Shown: positions 1 to 7,092 of the stretch, piece by piece
How the letters are laid out: each line of letters opens with the position of its first letter
How positions within the stretch are numbered: position 1 is the stretch's first letter
Assembly: GCA_021827605.1 (NCBI GenBank)
Contig: JAKAVF010000017.1
Span: 1 to 35,224, forward strand
Source: Microcaldota archaeon
GTDB lineage: Archaea; Micrarchaeota; Micrarchaeia; Micrarchaeales; Micrarchaeaceae
Direction: 5' to 3'
DNA: 35,224 nt
Notes under the pieces: model-generated
Database searches by the model: none
Told to the model about the DNA's origin: nothing
The model's input: the letters and a program-made list of their open reading frames with translations, nothing else
Program-made: the position numbers and the translations under genes

Positions 1-376
1 CGTTCCCGAACCTGATCTTTGCCGTCATGGCTCCCCTCCCGAGGCGCACGCGCGCCCCCAGCGCGAGGTCAGCGCCCTGCCTAACCTGCTCTATCACCTT
101 GATCAGGTCCTTGGTGTCATACGTCTCGTCCCCGTCTACGAAGCACATTATCGGCGTGGTAACATGGCGCGCCGCCTCGACCATAGCCTTCCCCTTTCCG
201 CTGTCCCTCTGCTCCATGACTATGAGCCTCCGGTGCTTTGGCAGTCCATCGACGCTGCCTTTGTATATGACTATCACTTTGCAACCTGGTACCGTCTTGA
301 AGATGTCCCTGACCACGGCTCCCACGGCAGGTTCATCCCGCACAGGGACTATGATGGTGGCATCGGCATAGGACAT
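1..376 (-). CDS. Family 2 glycosyltransferase, N-terminal part (runs off left edge)
   Basis: The reverse strand reads from an ATG at 376-374 through the window edge without a stop, giving about 125 residues. The start MSYADATIIVPVRDE is the classic beginning of a GT-A fold family 2 glycosyltransferase (nucleotide-binding first strand). A later FVDGDETYD supplies the DxD-type motif that binds the metal and sugar nucleotide. Dolichol-phosphate-mannose-synthase-like enzymes share this pattern (RDSGKGKAMVEAA, then the DxD region, then GARVR). The likely role is moving a sugar from a nucleotide sugar to a lipid or glycan at the cytoplasmic membrane face; donor and acceptor cannot be read here. It is divergent from thpR, and an AT-rich stretch around 400-435 separates the two. 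The C-terminus, including any membrane helices, is outside the window. Confidence 0.8.
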   Translation of the reverse strand, partial: MSYADATIIVPVRDEPAVGAVVRDIFKTVPGCKVIVIYKGSVDGLPKHRRLIVMEQRDSGKGKAMVEAARHVTTPIMCFVDGDETYDTKDLIKVIEQVRQGADLALGARVRLGRGAMTAKIRFGN

Positions 377-438
377 GGAAGCACTGGTAAATCTGTGGAG
401 AGTATATTAAAAAGCTCTTGTATAAAATATTGAGCTTT

Positions 439-1047
439 ATGGAATCCCAGTCGCTGGAGGAGATGATTAAGAAGGAGACCGGAGGAAAGCCGATAAGGGC
501 CTTTGTTTCTGTGGAGCTGCCTGAGGACATAAAGATAAGGATGCTGGCTGAGAACTCCTCGCTCAACATGAAGGGAGCGCGGCTTGTTTCCGAGGACCAG
601 CTACACGTGACTCTCTTCTTTTTTGACAAGATAGACAACGAGCGTCTCCTAGCGGTCATCATGCTCTTCGAGCTGCTAAAGCAGGAGAAGTTCGACATCG
701 CTGTCGAGGGACTTGGGATGTTCGACCCGCGGCATCCCCGCATAATATACGCGAACATCAAGGACAATGGCGTGCTTGTCGATATCTACAAGAGGCTAAA
801 GGATCGAATTACGAGCCTCGGCATCGAGGTGGAGGAGAGGGAGTACACGCCCCATGTTACTATAGCGAGAGTCAAGGGTGCAGACAAAGAAGTAGAGGTA
901 AAACTCAACGAGTTCGTGTCTACGCACAGGAACAACAACTACGGCGGCTTTACCTGCGGGGAGATAAAGGTGATAAAGAGCGAGCTCACGGACAAGGGGC
1001 CTATTTACACAGAGCTCTACACAAAAAAACTATCCGAAAGGGCTTAA
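439..1047 (+). CDS. thpR: RNA 2',3'-cyclic phosphodiesterase / 2'-5' RNA ligase family protein
   Basis: This 202-residue protein belongs to the 2H phosphoesterase superfamily. Both catalytic HxT motifs are visible: HVTL at residues 56-59 and HVTI at 139-142, with the typical spacing of about 80 residues. Family members hydrolyse 2',3'-cyclic phosphates at RNA ends and can join 2'-5' ends in vitro. I chose the ATG at 439 because the in-frame TTG at 418 lies in the AT-rich promoter-like stretch. Even so, about 18 residues precede the usual family start (RAFVSVELP), so a short N-terminal extension is present. It is divergent from the glycosyltransferase. Together with RtcB later in the window it suggests RNA end-processing capacity. 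Confidence 0.85.
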   Translation: MESQSLEEMIKKETGGKPIRAFVSVELPEDIKIRMLAENSSLNMKGARLVSEDQLHVTLFFFDKIDNERLLAVIMLFELLKQEKFDIAVEGLGMFDPRHPRIIYANIKDNGVLVDIYKRLKDRITSLGIEVEEREYTPHVTIARVKGADKEVEVKLNEFVSTHRNNNYGGFTCGEIKVIKSELTDKGPIYTELYTKKLSERA

Positions 1048-1069
1048 TATCAAATAAACTGAGCCTTTA

Positions 1070-1165
1070 CCGGTGAAATCCTGTCAGGAGATGCGCCGCA
1101 GAGGTGCCCGTCGGGCCGAGGGGCGCATGATCCAAAGGCAGAGCAGATAGAAAAGCAGATAGAAA
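1070..1165 (+). other. GC-rich nested inverted repeat and 12-bp tandem repeat upstream of S8e
   Basis: Between thpR and rps8e lies a GC-rich patch in an otherwise AT-rich spacer. An outer inverted repeat (ATGCGCC near 1091, GGCGCAT near 1123) encloses an inner GCCC/GGGC hairpin near 1108-1118. Just downstream, AGCAGATAGAAA is repeated perfectly in tandem (1142-1153 and 1154-1165), ending directly upstream of a TATA-like box. This could be a small structured RNA or a regulatory site. I found no complete C/D or H/ACA box set. Confidence 0.3.
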
Positions 1166-1166
1166 C

Positions 1167-1175
1167 TTTTATAAG
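1167..1175 (+). promoter_or_regulatory. TATA box, candidate promoter of rps8e operon
   Basis: TTTTATAAG follows a purine-rich GAAAC stretch resembling a BRE. It would place a transcript start near 1200 and a leader of about 50 nt before the S8e ATG at 1254. A second AT-rich candidate, AATATATTA, lies at 1187-1195. A GTGAT-type ribosome-binding sequence sits a few bases before the ATG. Confidence 0.5.
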
Positions 1176-1253
1176 TCCTTTTACCCAATATATTATCTCT
1201 ATTCTAAGGCTACTTCTTAGATTAGCAACAGTGATAAACGACAAAGTGATACA

Positions 1254-1655
1254 ATGAGCCAATTTGGAATCCAGAGACACGGTCAGTCAAAGACCAAGAG
1301 CTCGGGCAACGGGAAGAGGAAGATAAAGTTCAAGGACAAGAGGCGTGCCGAGATAGGGAACTACTTCTCGGCCACGAAGATGTCTGCAAAGGAGGACACG
1401 ACAAAGGAGGTGCGAAGGAGGGGAGGCAGCATTACCACCGTTCTAAAGAGCGCGGCCTTCGCCAATGTCTTGACGAAGAGCGGCTACCAGAAGACGAAAA
1501 TCAAGGGCGTCACTGAGAGCCCGGACAACAGGAACTTCGCCAGGCAGAACATAATCACAAAGGGCACGATAATAACCACAGATCTCGGAAAGGCTAAGGT
1601 AACGAACAGGCCGGGCAGGGAAGGGGCAGTCAACGCAAAGCTAATAGAGGGTTGA
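1254..1655 (+). CDS. rps8e: 30S ribosomal protein S8e
   Basis: The 133-residue product is small, basic and of the usual archaeal S8e length. Recognisable family blocks are the Lys/Arg-rich N-terminus, the ESPDNRNFARQNIITKG segment around residues 88-105, and the C-terminal AKVTNRPGREGAVNAKLIE end. S8e is a component of the archaeal and eukaryotic small ribosomal subunit that binds 16S rRNA and has no bacterial counterpart. The start at 1254 has a GTGATA sequence just upstream. The next gene begins one base after this stop, so the two are probably co-transcribed and translationally coupled. Confidence 0.93.
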   Translation: MSQFGIQRHGQSKTKSSGNGKRKIKFKDKRRAEIGNYFSATKMSAKEDTTKEVRRRGGSITTVLKSAAFANVLTKSGYQKTKIKGVTESPDNRNFARQNIITKGTIITTDLGKAKVTNRPGREGAVNAKLIEG

Positions 1656-1656
1656 C

Positions 1657-2118
1657 ATGGCAGCGCGCGTCTACGAATGCGGCCAATCAGAAGTGCAGAA
1701 GCTTAAGAAGATGCTGAACTACGATCCCTACCTCGACCCGAATCTCATCCCCAGGCTGCCTGATGTCGATGAAAAGCAGAGAGCCAAGATGAGCCCGGAG
1801 GAGAGGACGAAGCTCGAGGAGCTCGAGAAGAAGGCGAGCTCGGAATCCAAGAAGCTGCGCGAGGACAAGATGATGAATGTTATCTTCGCGAGGCAGGACT
1901 GCGACCTCAGGGAAGCAAGGTCTATGGGGATAGAGAACGACAATTACTACCTGCTAGTAAGGGCGACCGACGAGTTCCTAGACCTTGCGGAAGAGAAGTT
2001 CAAGATCGAGTTCACTACAGTAAAGAGGGCTCCTCAGGAGATAGAGCAGAAGATGATAAAGATAAAGGAAGATGAGGAGAACGCGGCGAACCAGGGCTTC
2101 GGTTCGATATTCGGGTGA
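1657..2118 (+). CDS. Unknown charged protein, co-transcribed with S8e
   Basis: I do not recognise this 153-residue protein. It starts one base after the S8e stop and ends five bases before the carbamoyltransferase start, so it sits inside a tight operon. The middle (about residues 45-75) is very rich in Glu, Lys and Ser and probably helical or coiled. A more globular part follows (about 80-135, with NVIFARQDCDLREARSMG and YYLLVRATDEFLDLAEEKF). The C-terminus is a Lys/Glu helix ending in GFGSIFG, which looks like a short docking tail. There are no membrane segments and no cysteine motif. Its position suggests a translation-related or housekeeping role, but that is inference from context only. 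Confidence 0.75.
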   Translation: MAARVYECGQSEVQKLKKMLNYDPYLDPNLIPRLPDVDEKQRAKMSPEERTKLEELEKKASSESKKLREDKMMNVIFARQDCDLREARSMGIENDNYYLLVRATDEFLDLAEEKFKIEFTTVKRAPQEIEQKMIKIKEDEENAANQGFGSIFG

Positions 2119-2122
2119 GAAA

Positions 2123-3019
2123 GTGAATTTCCTCTCAGCAAATGATATCTCAAAAGAGGAAATAAACAGGATATTTGACATAGCCGACACATTCGTAGCG
2201 GGGAAGCAGACAGCATCCATCAAGGAGCACAGTGTCCTTGCTATGTACTTTGAGAAGCCCTCGACGAGGACGAGGCTCTCATTTGAGGTGGGGATGACGC
2301 AGCTCGGCGGCCGTGCAATCTTCATCGATTCGAGAACAACACAGCTCTCCAGGGGAGAGACCTACGCTGACACAGCGAGAATGCTCAGCAATTATTGCGA
2401 CTTCATAGCAGCTAGGTTGAACAAGCATACCGACCTTATCGAGATGGCGAACAACTCCGACGTCCCTGTCATAAACGCGCTTACAGACCTAGAGCATCCC
2501 ACACAGGGGCTTGCAGACCTCTACACAATCCGTTCTCATGTCAAGTCGTTGAAGGATACGCGAATCGCATTCATGGGCGATCTGCAGAACAACACGTTCA
2601 ATTCCCTTATGGTGCTCGCTGCAAAGGAAGGAGCAGAGATATTCCTAGTTGGACCGCAGGGATACCTTCCGAAGGCGAAGTATGTGACAAAGGTCAAGGA
2701 GTACTCGAAGGTAGTTGCCACGAACAGCCTTGAGGATGGGCTTGAAAACGCAGACGTGGTTTATACCGACACATTCATAAGCATGGGGCAGGAGGGAGAG
2801 GCTGAGAAAAGGAGGAAGATGTTCGCCCCATACCAGCTGAACCAGAAGGCTCTGGACATGGCAGGGAAGAAGGCGATAGTAATGCACCCTCTTCCGGCCC
2901 ATAGAGGAGAGGAGATAACGAGCGACGTGCTTGACGGATCGAGAAGCGTCGCGATAGAGCAGGCGAGGAACAAGCTGCTCCTCAACAAAGCTCTTGTCCT
3001 ATACCTGTCGCAGCACTAA
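2123..3019 (+). CDS. argF: Ornithine carbamoyltransferase-like enzyme
   Basis: The 298-residue protein has the carbamoyl-phosphate site STRTR (47-51), HPTQ (125-128), an OTC-type NN in GDLQNN (152-157), and the ornithine-loop motif SMG (220-222). The order and the pattern DVVYTDTFISMGQE, then PAHRGEE, match ornithine carbamoyltransferase, which makes citrulline from ornithine and carbamoyl phosphate. However, the usual HCLP is HPLP here (255-258), as in aspartate carbamoyltransferases, so substrate specificity is uncertain. I chose the GTG at 2123 because the protein then begins MNFLSANDIS, like the family, with GGTGA just upstream. An upstream in-frame ATG at 2072 lies inside the preceding gene. 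No other arginine or pyrimidine gene is nearby, so it may act in arginine synthesis or a catabolic carbamoyl-phosphate pathway. Confidence 0.8.
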   Translation: MNFLSANDISKEEINRIFDIADTFVAGKQTASIKEHSVLAMYFEKPSTRTRLSFEVGMTQLGGRAIFIDSRTTQLSRGETYADTARMLSNYCDFIAARLNKHTDLIEMANNSDVPVINALTDLEHPTQGLADLYTIRSHVKSLKDTRIAFMGDLQNNTFNSLMVLAAKEGAEIFLVGPQGYLPKAKYVTKVKEYSKVVATNSLEDGLENADVVYTDTFISMGQEGEAEKRRKMFAPYQLNQKALDMAGKKAIVMHPLPAHRGEEITSDVLDGSRSVAIEQARNKLLLNKALVLYLSQH

Positions 3020-3050
3020 GAATAAATATCAGAACAAGTGAAGGGTTTCC

Positions 3051-4001
3051 ATGGCATCGGCTACTTTGACTTTGGATGGATCCAGTGGCTTCAACGAAAG
3101 ACCGCAAAGGAAGCCGCCGGAGCCTTACAGGAGCAACTGGGATGGCACCTATACGAATCTTGAAGGGAAAACTGTTTTCTTCCTAAATGAGAGTGTTTGG
3201 TCTGTAGACAAAAAGAAACCTACCTCCAAAAGCTTTATAGGGGATACAGGAAGGAAAAGAGCGCGACTAAGGAGAGGGGAGCGGGAGCGGATAGCGAGCG
3301 TACAGTTAACGCTGGAAGAATCCCAGTGCAAATCCTGCATCGGTATACTGCGGAATTTATTGCCTTACGGGGAATACGATGGAAAAGTGCACTTCAGCAT
3401 AGGCACGGGGCAGGTAAAAGATCCTACTTGCGGCCATATTCTCCGCAAAGAACGCAAACGTAATTCGTTTGGGTCATTAGGAAATTCATACGAAGCAGTA
3501 GCAGTTAAAAGGCAGGAAGAAAGGGATGGGGTGCTCGATTTTGACCTTGGCAGGCTATTGTACATGAATGACGAAAGCGCCTCAAATCATCATCGCAGGA
3601 TTGAGAATGCGCTGGAAAAGATGATTGCCTCTCTTGCGCCGCAGACCTATAGGCATGCAGATACAGGATTTGGCTTACAAAGCTATTTTAGAAGCGACCT
3701 CGTTGGCCTGTCTAATCTATTGAAGAGATTGTCCGAAAGAAATTCAGCTGATGCGATGGTATCGGTACTTGACTTATCCAGGGAGATAAGAGAGGGAATA
3801 GCAGGGGGAGGCGTAGCCTTCACCCACAGCGGCATGGTGCGCTATATGTCGCTCCTGATTTCTGATGGGCTCGTGGAAGAGCGCGATGATGGGAAAGCTT
3901 ACCACCTGACCGTCGGGTTCTTCAGGTTCAATGAACTGCTCACCAAGCTAGAGAAGCTGCAATCCGACTGGGACTACAGGTTCAGGATGCGCATGGACTA
4001 G
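3051..4001 (+). CDS. Unknown protein with Cys motif and C-terminal winged-helix-like end
   Basis: This 316-residue protein is not recognised. The N-terminal third is basic and polar. A CKSC pair (about residue 93) followed by a TCGH (about residue 126) could bind a metal such as zinc. The last 70 residues (from about 245) contain an Ile/Gly-rich stretch and then MSLLISDGLVEERDDGKAY, which resembles the recognition helix and wing of a winged-helix DNA-binding domain. No membrane helices are seen. It follows the carbamoyltransferase by 31 bases on the same strand. It could be a DNA-binding regulator, but that is inference from shape only. Confidence 0.65.
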   Translation: MASATLTLDGSSGFNERPQRKPPEPYRSNWDGTYTNLEGKTVFFLNESVWSVDKKKPTSKSFIGDTGRKRARLRRGERERIASVQLTLEESQCKSCIGILRNLLPYGEYDGKVHFSIGTGQVKDPTCGHILRKERKRNSFGSLGNSYEAVAVKRQEERDGVLDFDLGRLLYMNDESASNHHRRIENALEKMIASLAPQTYRHADTGFGLQSYFRSDLVGLSNLLKRLSERNSADAMVSVLDLSREIREGIAGGGVAFTHSGMVRYMSLLISDGLVEERDDGKAYHLTVGFFRFNELLTKLEKLQSDWDYRFRMRMD

Positions 4002-4061
4002 CCTTTCCTGCAAGCCAGCACCAAGGGTTAGCTTAAAATACGCTTCTTCATAGATTTATCT

Positions 4062-5027
4062 ATGAAGGCTGTTTATTCCATTGAAGAGCAGAAAGACATG
4101 CTCTGGTGGCTCGAGAACAGGCACGAGATGCCAACTAAGTACATGTACTTCGGGATTGGCTCCAAGAGATGGATTGCGATAGCCCACAGGAGGATGACTG
4201 AAAGCGCAGCACTTGGAATCCATATGCTTGAGCGCGTGCTGATAACACAAAAAATCAACACAATTATTGACTCGCTTTCTGCATACGGTTACAAAAACTA
4301 CAATATCATTGACTTTGGATGCGGAGATGGCTCTCCTACATATCCTATTTTTCAATACCTCAGGAAAAATAAACCCTCTGCGAAACTGAAATACAACCCC
4401 ATCGATATAAGCGTCGACATGCTGGCAACAGCATCAAAGAACGTCAAAGGCGCTTTCGGCGTTGCCGGAGAAAGGAACAAATGGGATCTGGATATTGGGA
4501 ACTTCTCGCAGATAACAAAGAAATTGAACAAGCCGAACTTTGGCAACCTCTATCTCTTCCTGGGCGCTACAATAGGCAACATGCCGAGCATAAGACAGGA
4601 TCTGATAAACTTCAGGGAGTCTATGCAGCGCGATGATTACTTCCTTATCGGTGCAGAGCTCTTGAAAGAATCGGACATAGGTACAATAATGAAGGAGTTC
4701 TATAACGTTGGAGAAGTATTCGACATAGAAATGACATCTTTTGAATATCTTGGTGCAAGAAGAAGCCATTTTGCCTTTAGGACTATATTCAATAGGGCTA
4801 AATCGCAGATAGAGGGATACATAATCCCAGACAGGGACATAAAAATAAAACTCGCAGGCAAAGAGGTAATCCTTGAGAAAGACCAGCAGATAATGTCCTA
4901 TAGGAGCGTAAGGTTCACAACAGAGAGATTGACCGGCCTTTTGGAAAAGGCAGGATTGAGACTGGAGATGTTCACTACTTCTAGGGACAACAAATACGCC
5001 CTCTCCCTTACACAGCCCATCATCTAA
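4062..5027 (+). CDS. EgtD-like (histidine-specific methyltransferase family) SAM methyltransferase, copy 1
   Basis: The 321-residue protein has a class I SAM-binding motif, DFGCGDG, at 84-90. An IDIS acidic loop follows at 114-117. LFLGATIGN at 165-173 resembles the FLGSTIGN block characteristic of the EgtD family (Pfam histidine-specific methyltransferase). The C-terminus (RSVRFTTERLTGLLEKAGL, then a CALS-like strand) fits the substrate-binding part of that family. EgtD itself trimethylates histidine on the way to ergothioneine. The partner enzymes of that pathway (EgtB and others) are not in this window, so the substrate is unknown. The ATG directly follows TTATCT with a TATA-like TTAAAATA about 30 bases upstream, suggesting a nearly leaderless transcript. 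A paralogous gene follows about 100 bases downstream. Confidence 0.75.
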   Translation: MKAVYSIEEQKDMLWWLENRHEMPTKYMYFGIGSKRWIAIAHRRMTESAALGIHMLERVLITQKINTIIDSLSAYGYKNYNIIDFGCGDGSPTYPIFQYLRKNKPSAKLKYNPIDISVDMLATASKNVKGAFGVAGERNKWDLDIGNFSQITKKLNKPNFGNLYLFLGATIGNMPSIRQDLINFRESMQRDDYFLIGAELLKESDIGTIMKEFYNVGEVFDIEMTSFEYLGARRSHFAFRTIFNRAKSQIEGYIIPDRDIKIKLAGKEVILEKDQQIMSYRSVRFTTERLTGLLEKAGLRLEMFTTSRDNKYALSLTQPII

Positions 5028-5102
5028 AGTTGAATTTACCTTCTGCGCCTCGACTTGCGGTCAAAATAGGAGCTATTTATACCTATCTTTTTTAGAAGCG
5101 AA

Positions 5103-5115
5103 AGCTTTAAATATC
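5103..5115 (+). promoter_or_regulatory. TATA box upstream of second EgtD-like gene
   Basis: AGCTTTAAATATC gives the second methyltransferase its own likely promoter. Its distance would put the transcript start at about 5130-5137. That is compatible with initiation at the internal ATG codons at 5152/5155 rather than the ATG at 5128. Confidence 0.45.
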
Positions 5116-5127
5116 AAATGAAATGCG

Positions 5128-6120
5128 ATGACTATTAAGAAAGATGAGCAAATGATGCGTTCAACAACAGCCACGGAAACAATAAGGAGCGAGCTTCTCC
5201 CACTTCTCCGGGAGCAGAAGCCGGAACTGCACGGAAATCAAAAGGTCTGGCACCTTGCCCGCTCCGACACCTGGTACCAGCACCCATCTCAGGTTAACCT
5301 GTACAACGCTATAACGAGCAATCACGATTATGCATCTGATATGTGCAGAGCAGAAGAGAGATGTTTTTATGATAACAAGAGCGACCTGAGAGGTCTCTTC
5401 CCACGAAGATTCTACCTAGTGGACCTTGGTCCAGGTGATGGAAAACATACATTCAAGCTGATGCGTGCGGCAGGTCTAACGCAAAGAATCGGCCATTACT
5501 ACCCTGTTGACATAAGTGAGATAGAGCTCAAAAAATCCTCCGCAACCGCCTCCCGTGAAGGAATTCCAAACGTGACTGCCATAAAAGCAAACTTCATTGA
5601 GGAACTAAGCAAGGTAACTGACTCGGTCTCTCTGAGCAGGCCCGCTCTCTACAATATTGGTGCAAGTTTCTCTAATTTCGACAGGGAATTCATACTGGCG
5701 CTTCTGAGCGATGGCATTCCCGCCGGCAATTATGCGTACCTCTCCGCGCAGCTGCTTACCGGGGATGCGGCGAAGATAGAGATCCAATATGCACAGGAAG
5801 AGTCGACACAGATAGTCATAGAAGTTATGAAGTCATTCGGGTTTGAAAAATCGGATATCGTGCCAGAAGTCGAGTACAACTGGCCTACTAGAGAGATATG
5901 GGTATCCGTAGTCATCAATAGAATGCCTGCGGAAGTCGCAAAGCTAAACGGGGAGTTCAAAAATATCGAAGAAGGCAACAGGATCGTAATAATGAAATCT
6001 TATAAGCCGAAACTCTTTGAATTCGAGCAGCTTGCCGGAAGATACTTCAATGGGATGGTGTTCACGGACAAAGCGGCGACATACGCAGGCTTCATAGGCC
6101 AGCCGCGCAAGAGTCCCTAA
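5128..6120 (+). CDS. EgtD-like SAM methyltransferase, copy 2 (diverged paralogue)
   Basis: This 330-residue protein has the same layout as its upstream neighbour: VDLGPGDG at 98-105, YYPVDIS at 124-130, and LYNIGASFSNFD at 174-185 in the position of the FLGSTIGN block. Sequence similarity to copy 1 is confined to these motifs, so the duplication is old or the two were acquired separately. The GPGDG form of motif I and the altered LYNIGASFSN block suggest a changed substrate pocket. The start is uncertain: ATG at 5128 is listed, but ATG at 5152 or 5155 fits the upstream TATA box better and would remove eight or nine residues. Two neighbouring members could act in sequence on one small molecule or one protein N-terminus; this is inference. 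Confidence 0.72.
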   Translation: MTIKKDEQMMRSTTATETIRSELLPLLREQKPELHGNQKVWHLARSDTWYQHPSQVNLYNAITSNHDYASDMCRAEERCFYDNKSDLRGLFPRRFYLVDLGPGDGKHTFKLMRAAGLTQRIGHYYPVDISEIELKKSSATASREGIPNVTAIKANFIEELSKVTDSVSLSRPALYNIGASFSNFDREFILALLSDGIPAGNYAYLSAQLLTGDAAKIEIQYAQEESTQIVIEVMKSFGFEKSDIVPEVEYNWPTREIWVSVVINRMPAEVAKLNGEFKNIEEGNRIVIMKSYKPKLFEFEQLAGRYFNGMVFTDKAATYAGFIGQPRKSP

Positions 6121-6130
6121 TTTTTATAAG
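6121..6130 (+). promoter_or_regulatory. TATA box for the membrane-anchored protein gene
   Basis: TTTTTATAAG lies directly after the upstream stop codon. The predicted transcript start is near 6152, followed by a GGAGAT ribosome-binding sequence at 6155-6160 and the ATG at 6162. Confidence 0.55.
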
Positions 6131-6161
6131 TTTCCGTAGATAATAATATGAGACGGAGATC

Positions 6162-6794
6162 ATGGACCTCATACTAAAGGTAGGAGTACTCATAGTTGTG
6201 CTTGTTGTCGTTATAAGCGTAGTCTGGCTCCTCGCATCGCACCAGAAATCTGGTCAGCTCACGCAATCGCAGGCGGAGCAGCTTGTGCTCAGCGACGTGA
6301 AGCAATCGAACCCGAACGCCACCATTTCCGTTGTATCAGTAACGAACTCTCCGCTGGAGGCGAACAGCTGGCAGATTACGCTTTCCGTTACCTATAATGG
6401 GTCAAGGCCGTGCCCGACGCTTCTTATCGAGGGATTCGACTATCCTGCGACTGGGCTTGTACCCAGCACGGACAACCTATACACCAAAGGCTGCGTGATC
6501 TACGGTCTCTCGAATGCGCCCTCCTATGTGATAAGCTCGCCGGAGATAGCGATAGTCAGGTCTTACACCGCGAACTCCGCGACGATAACGCACTATGTGA
6601 GCACATATGGGTACAACAATACAATTGTGCATGCGGCATTCTACTCTTCGCTCGGGGCCAATGCGACGCCTCTCGGGAAGCAGTTCTCGAACGTGTGGCT
6701 TGTCAACTACAGTGCTGCCGGAACTTCATATAATCTCCTTGCTGTGCTTGCGCAGAGCGGTCAGATCCAGGGAACATACAACTCAAGCAAGTAA
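6162..6794 (+). CDS. Membrane-anchored extracytoplasmic protein of unknown function
   Basis: The 210-residue product starts with one strong hydrophobic helix (about residues 4-25, ILKVGVLIVVLVVVISVVW), then a polar, Ser/Thr/Asn-rich domain. That domain has several N-x-S/T sequons (for example NGS, NNT, NAT, NYS and NSS) and two cysteines (CPTLL and KGCVIY) that could form a disulfide. Such a layout is typical of archaeal pseudo-secreted proteins anchored by an uncleaved N-terminal helix and N-glycosylated outside. The early segment QLTQSQAEQLVLSDVKQ resembles the first helix of PepSY-like domains, but the match is weak. It sits between the EgtD-like pair and ftsZ, and its own promoter is visible. 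Confidence 0.72.
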   Translation: MDLILKVGVLIVVLVVVISVVWLLASHQKSGQLTQSQAEQLVLSDVKQSNPNATISVVSVTNSPLEANSWQITLSVTYNGSRPCPTLLIEGFDYPATGLVPSTDNLYTKGCVIYGLSNAPSYVISSPEIAIVRSYTANSATITHYVSTYGYNNTIVHAAFYSSLGANATPLGKQFSNVWLVNYSAAGTSYNLLAVLAQSGQIQGTYNSSK

Positions 6795-6925
6795 AACTTT
6801 CGGAAAAAGTTTTATCAAAAGTGAACTCTTGAAAAAGTTTCAACGAAATCGGTTTTTCAAAAAACGGGTGCCGATTTTTGCAGAAAATCTGCAAAAAAAC
6901 GGAAAAATAGCGCTTTTACTGCGCT
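6793..6925 (+). repeat. Cluster of inverted and direct repeats upstream of ftsZ
   Basis: The 298-base gap before the first ftsZ opens with a dense series of hairpins. Arms are AAAACTT/AAGTTTT (6793-6799, 6807-6813), AAATCGG/CCGATTT (6846-6852, 6871-6877), a perfect 10-bp pair TTTTTGCAGA/TCTGCAAAAA with a 3-base loop (6875-6884, 6888-6897), and AGCGC/GCGCT (6909-6913, 6921-6925). Direct repeats are GAAAAAGTTT (6803 and 6831) and TGCGCTCCA (6920 and 6978). The first hairpin overlaps the upstream stop and may end transcription. The rest could be RNA structure or a protein-binding region. Beyond about 6990 only promoter-like sequence is seen. Confidence 0.5.
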
Positions 6926-7039
6926 CCAAAACGTTTCTTTTTGTAAATTTCATGTAATTTTACTTCTTTTCTTGTAGTGCGCTCCATGAAGTTACCTAAT
7001 TTTACCATAACTTCTCAATCATCGAGATATTACATAAGA

Positions 7040-7067
7040 TTTAAAAGCCTTATCAGATATTATAAAC
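7040..7067 (+). promoter_or_regulatory. ftsZ promoter (two TATA-like boxes)
   Basis: TTTAAAAG at 7040-7047 and ATATTATAAAC at 7057-7067 precede the ATG at 7093. The second box would start transcription at about 7085-7090, giving an almost leaderless mRNA. The first gives a leader of about 25 nt. Confidence 0.5.
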
Positions 7068-7092
7068 TCGGCGATAAGTCAACGGCGATCTA

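Noticed and set aside
1050-1280. 76-residue minus-strand frame between thpR and S8e
   Set aside because: Overlaps the S8e start and promoter, Cys/Ser-rich, no family resemblance.
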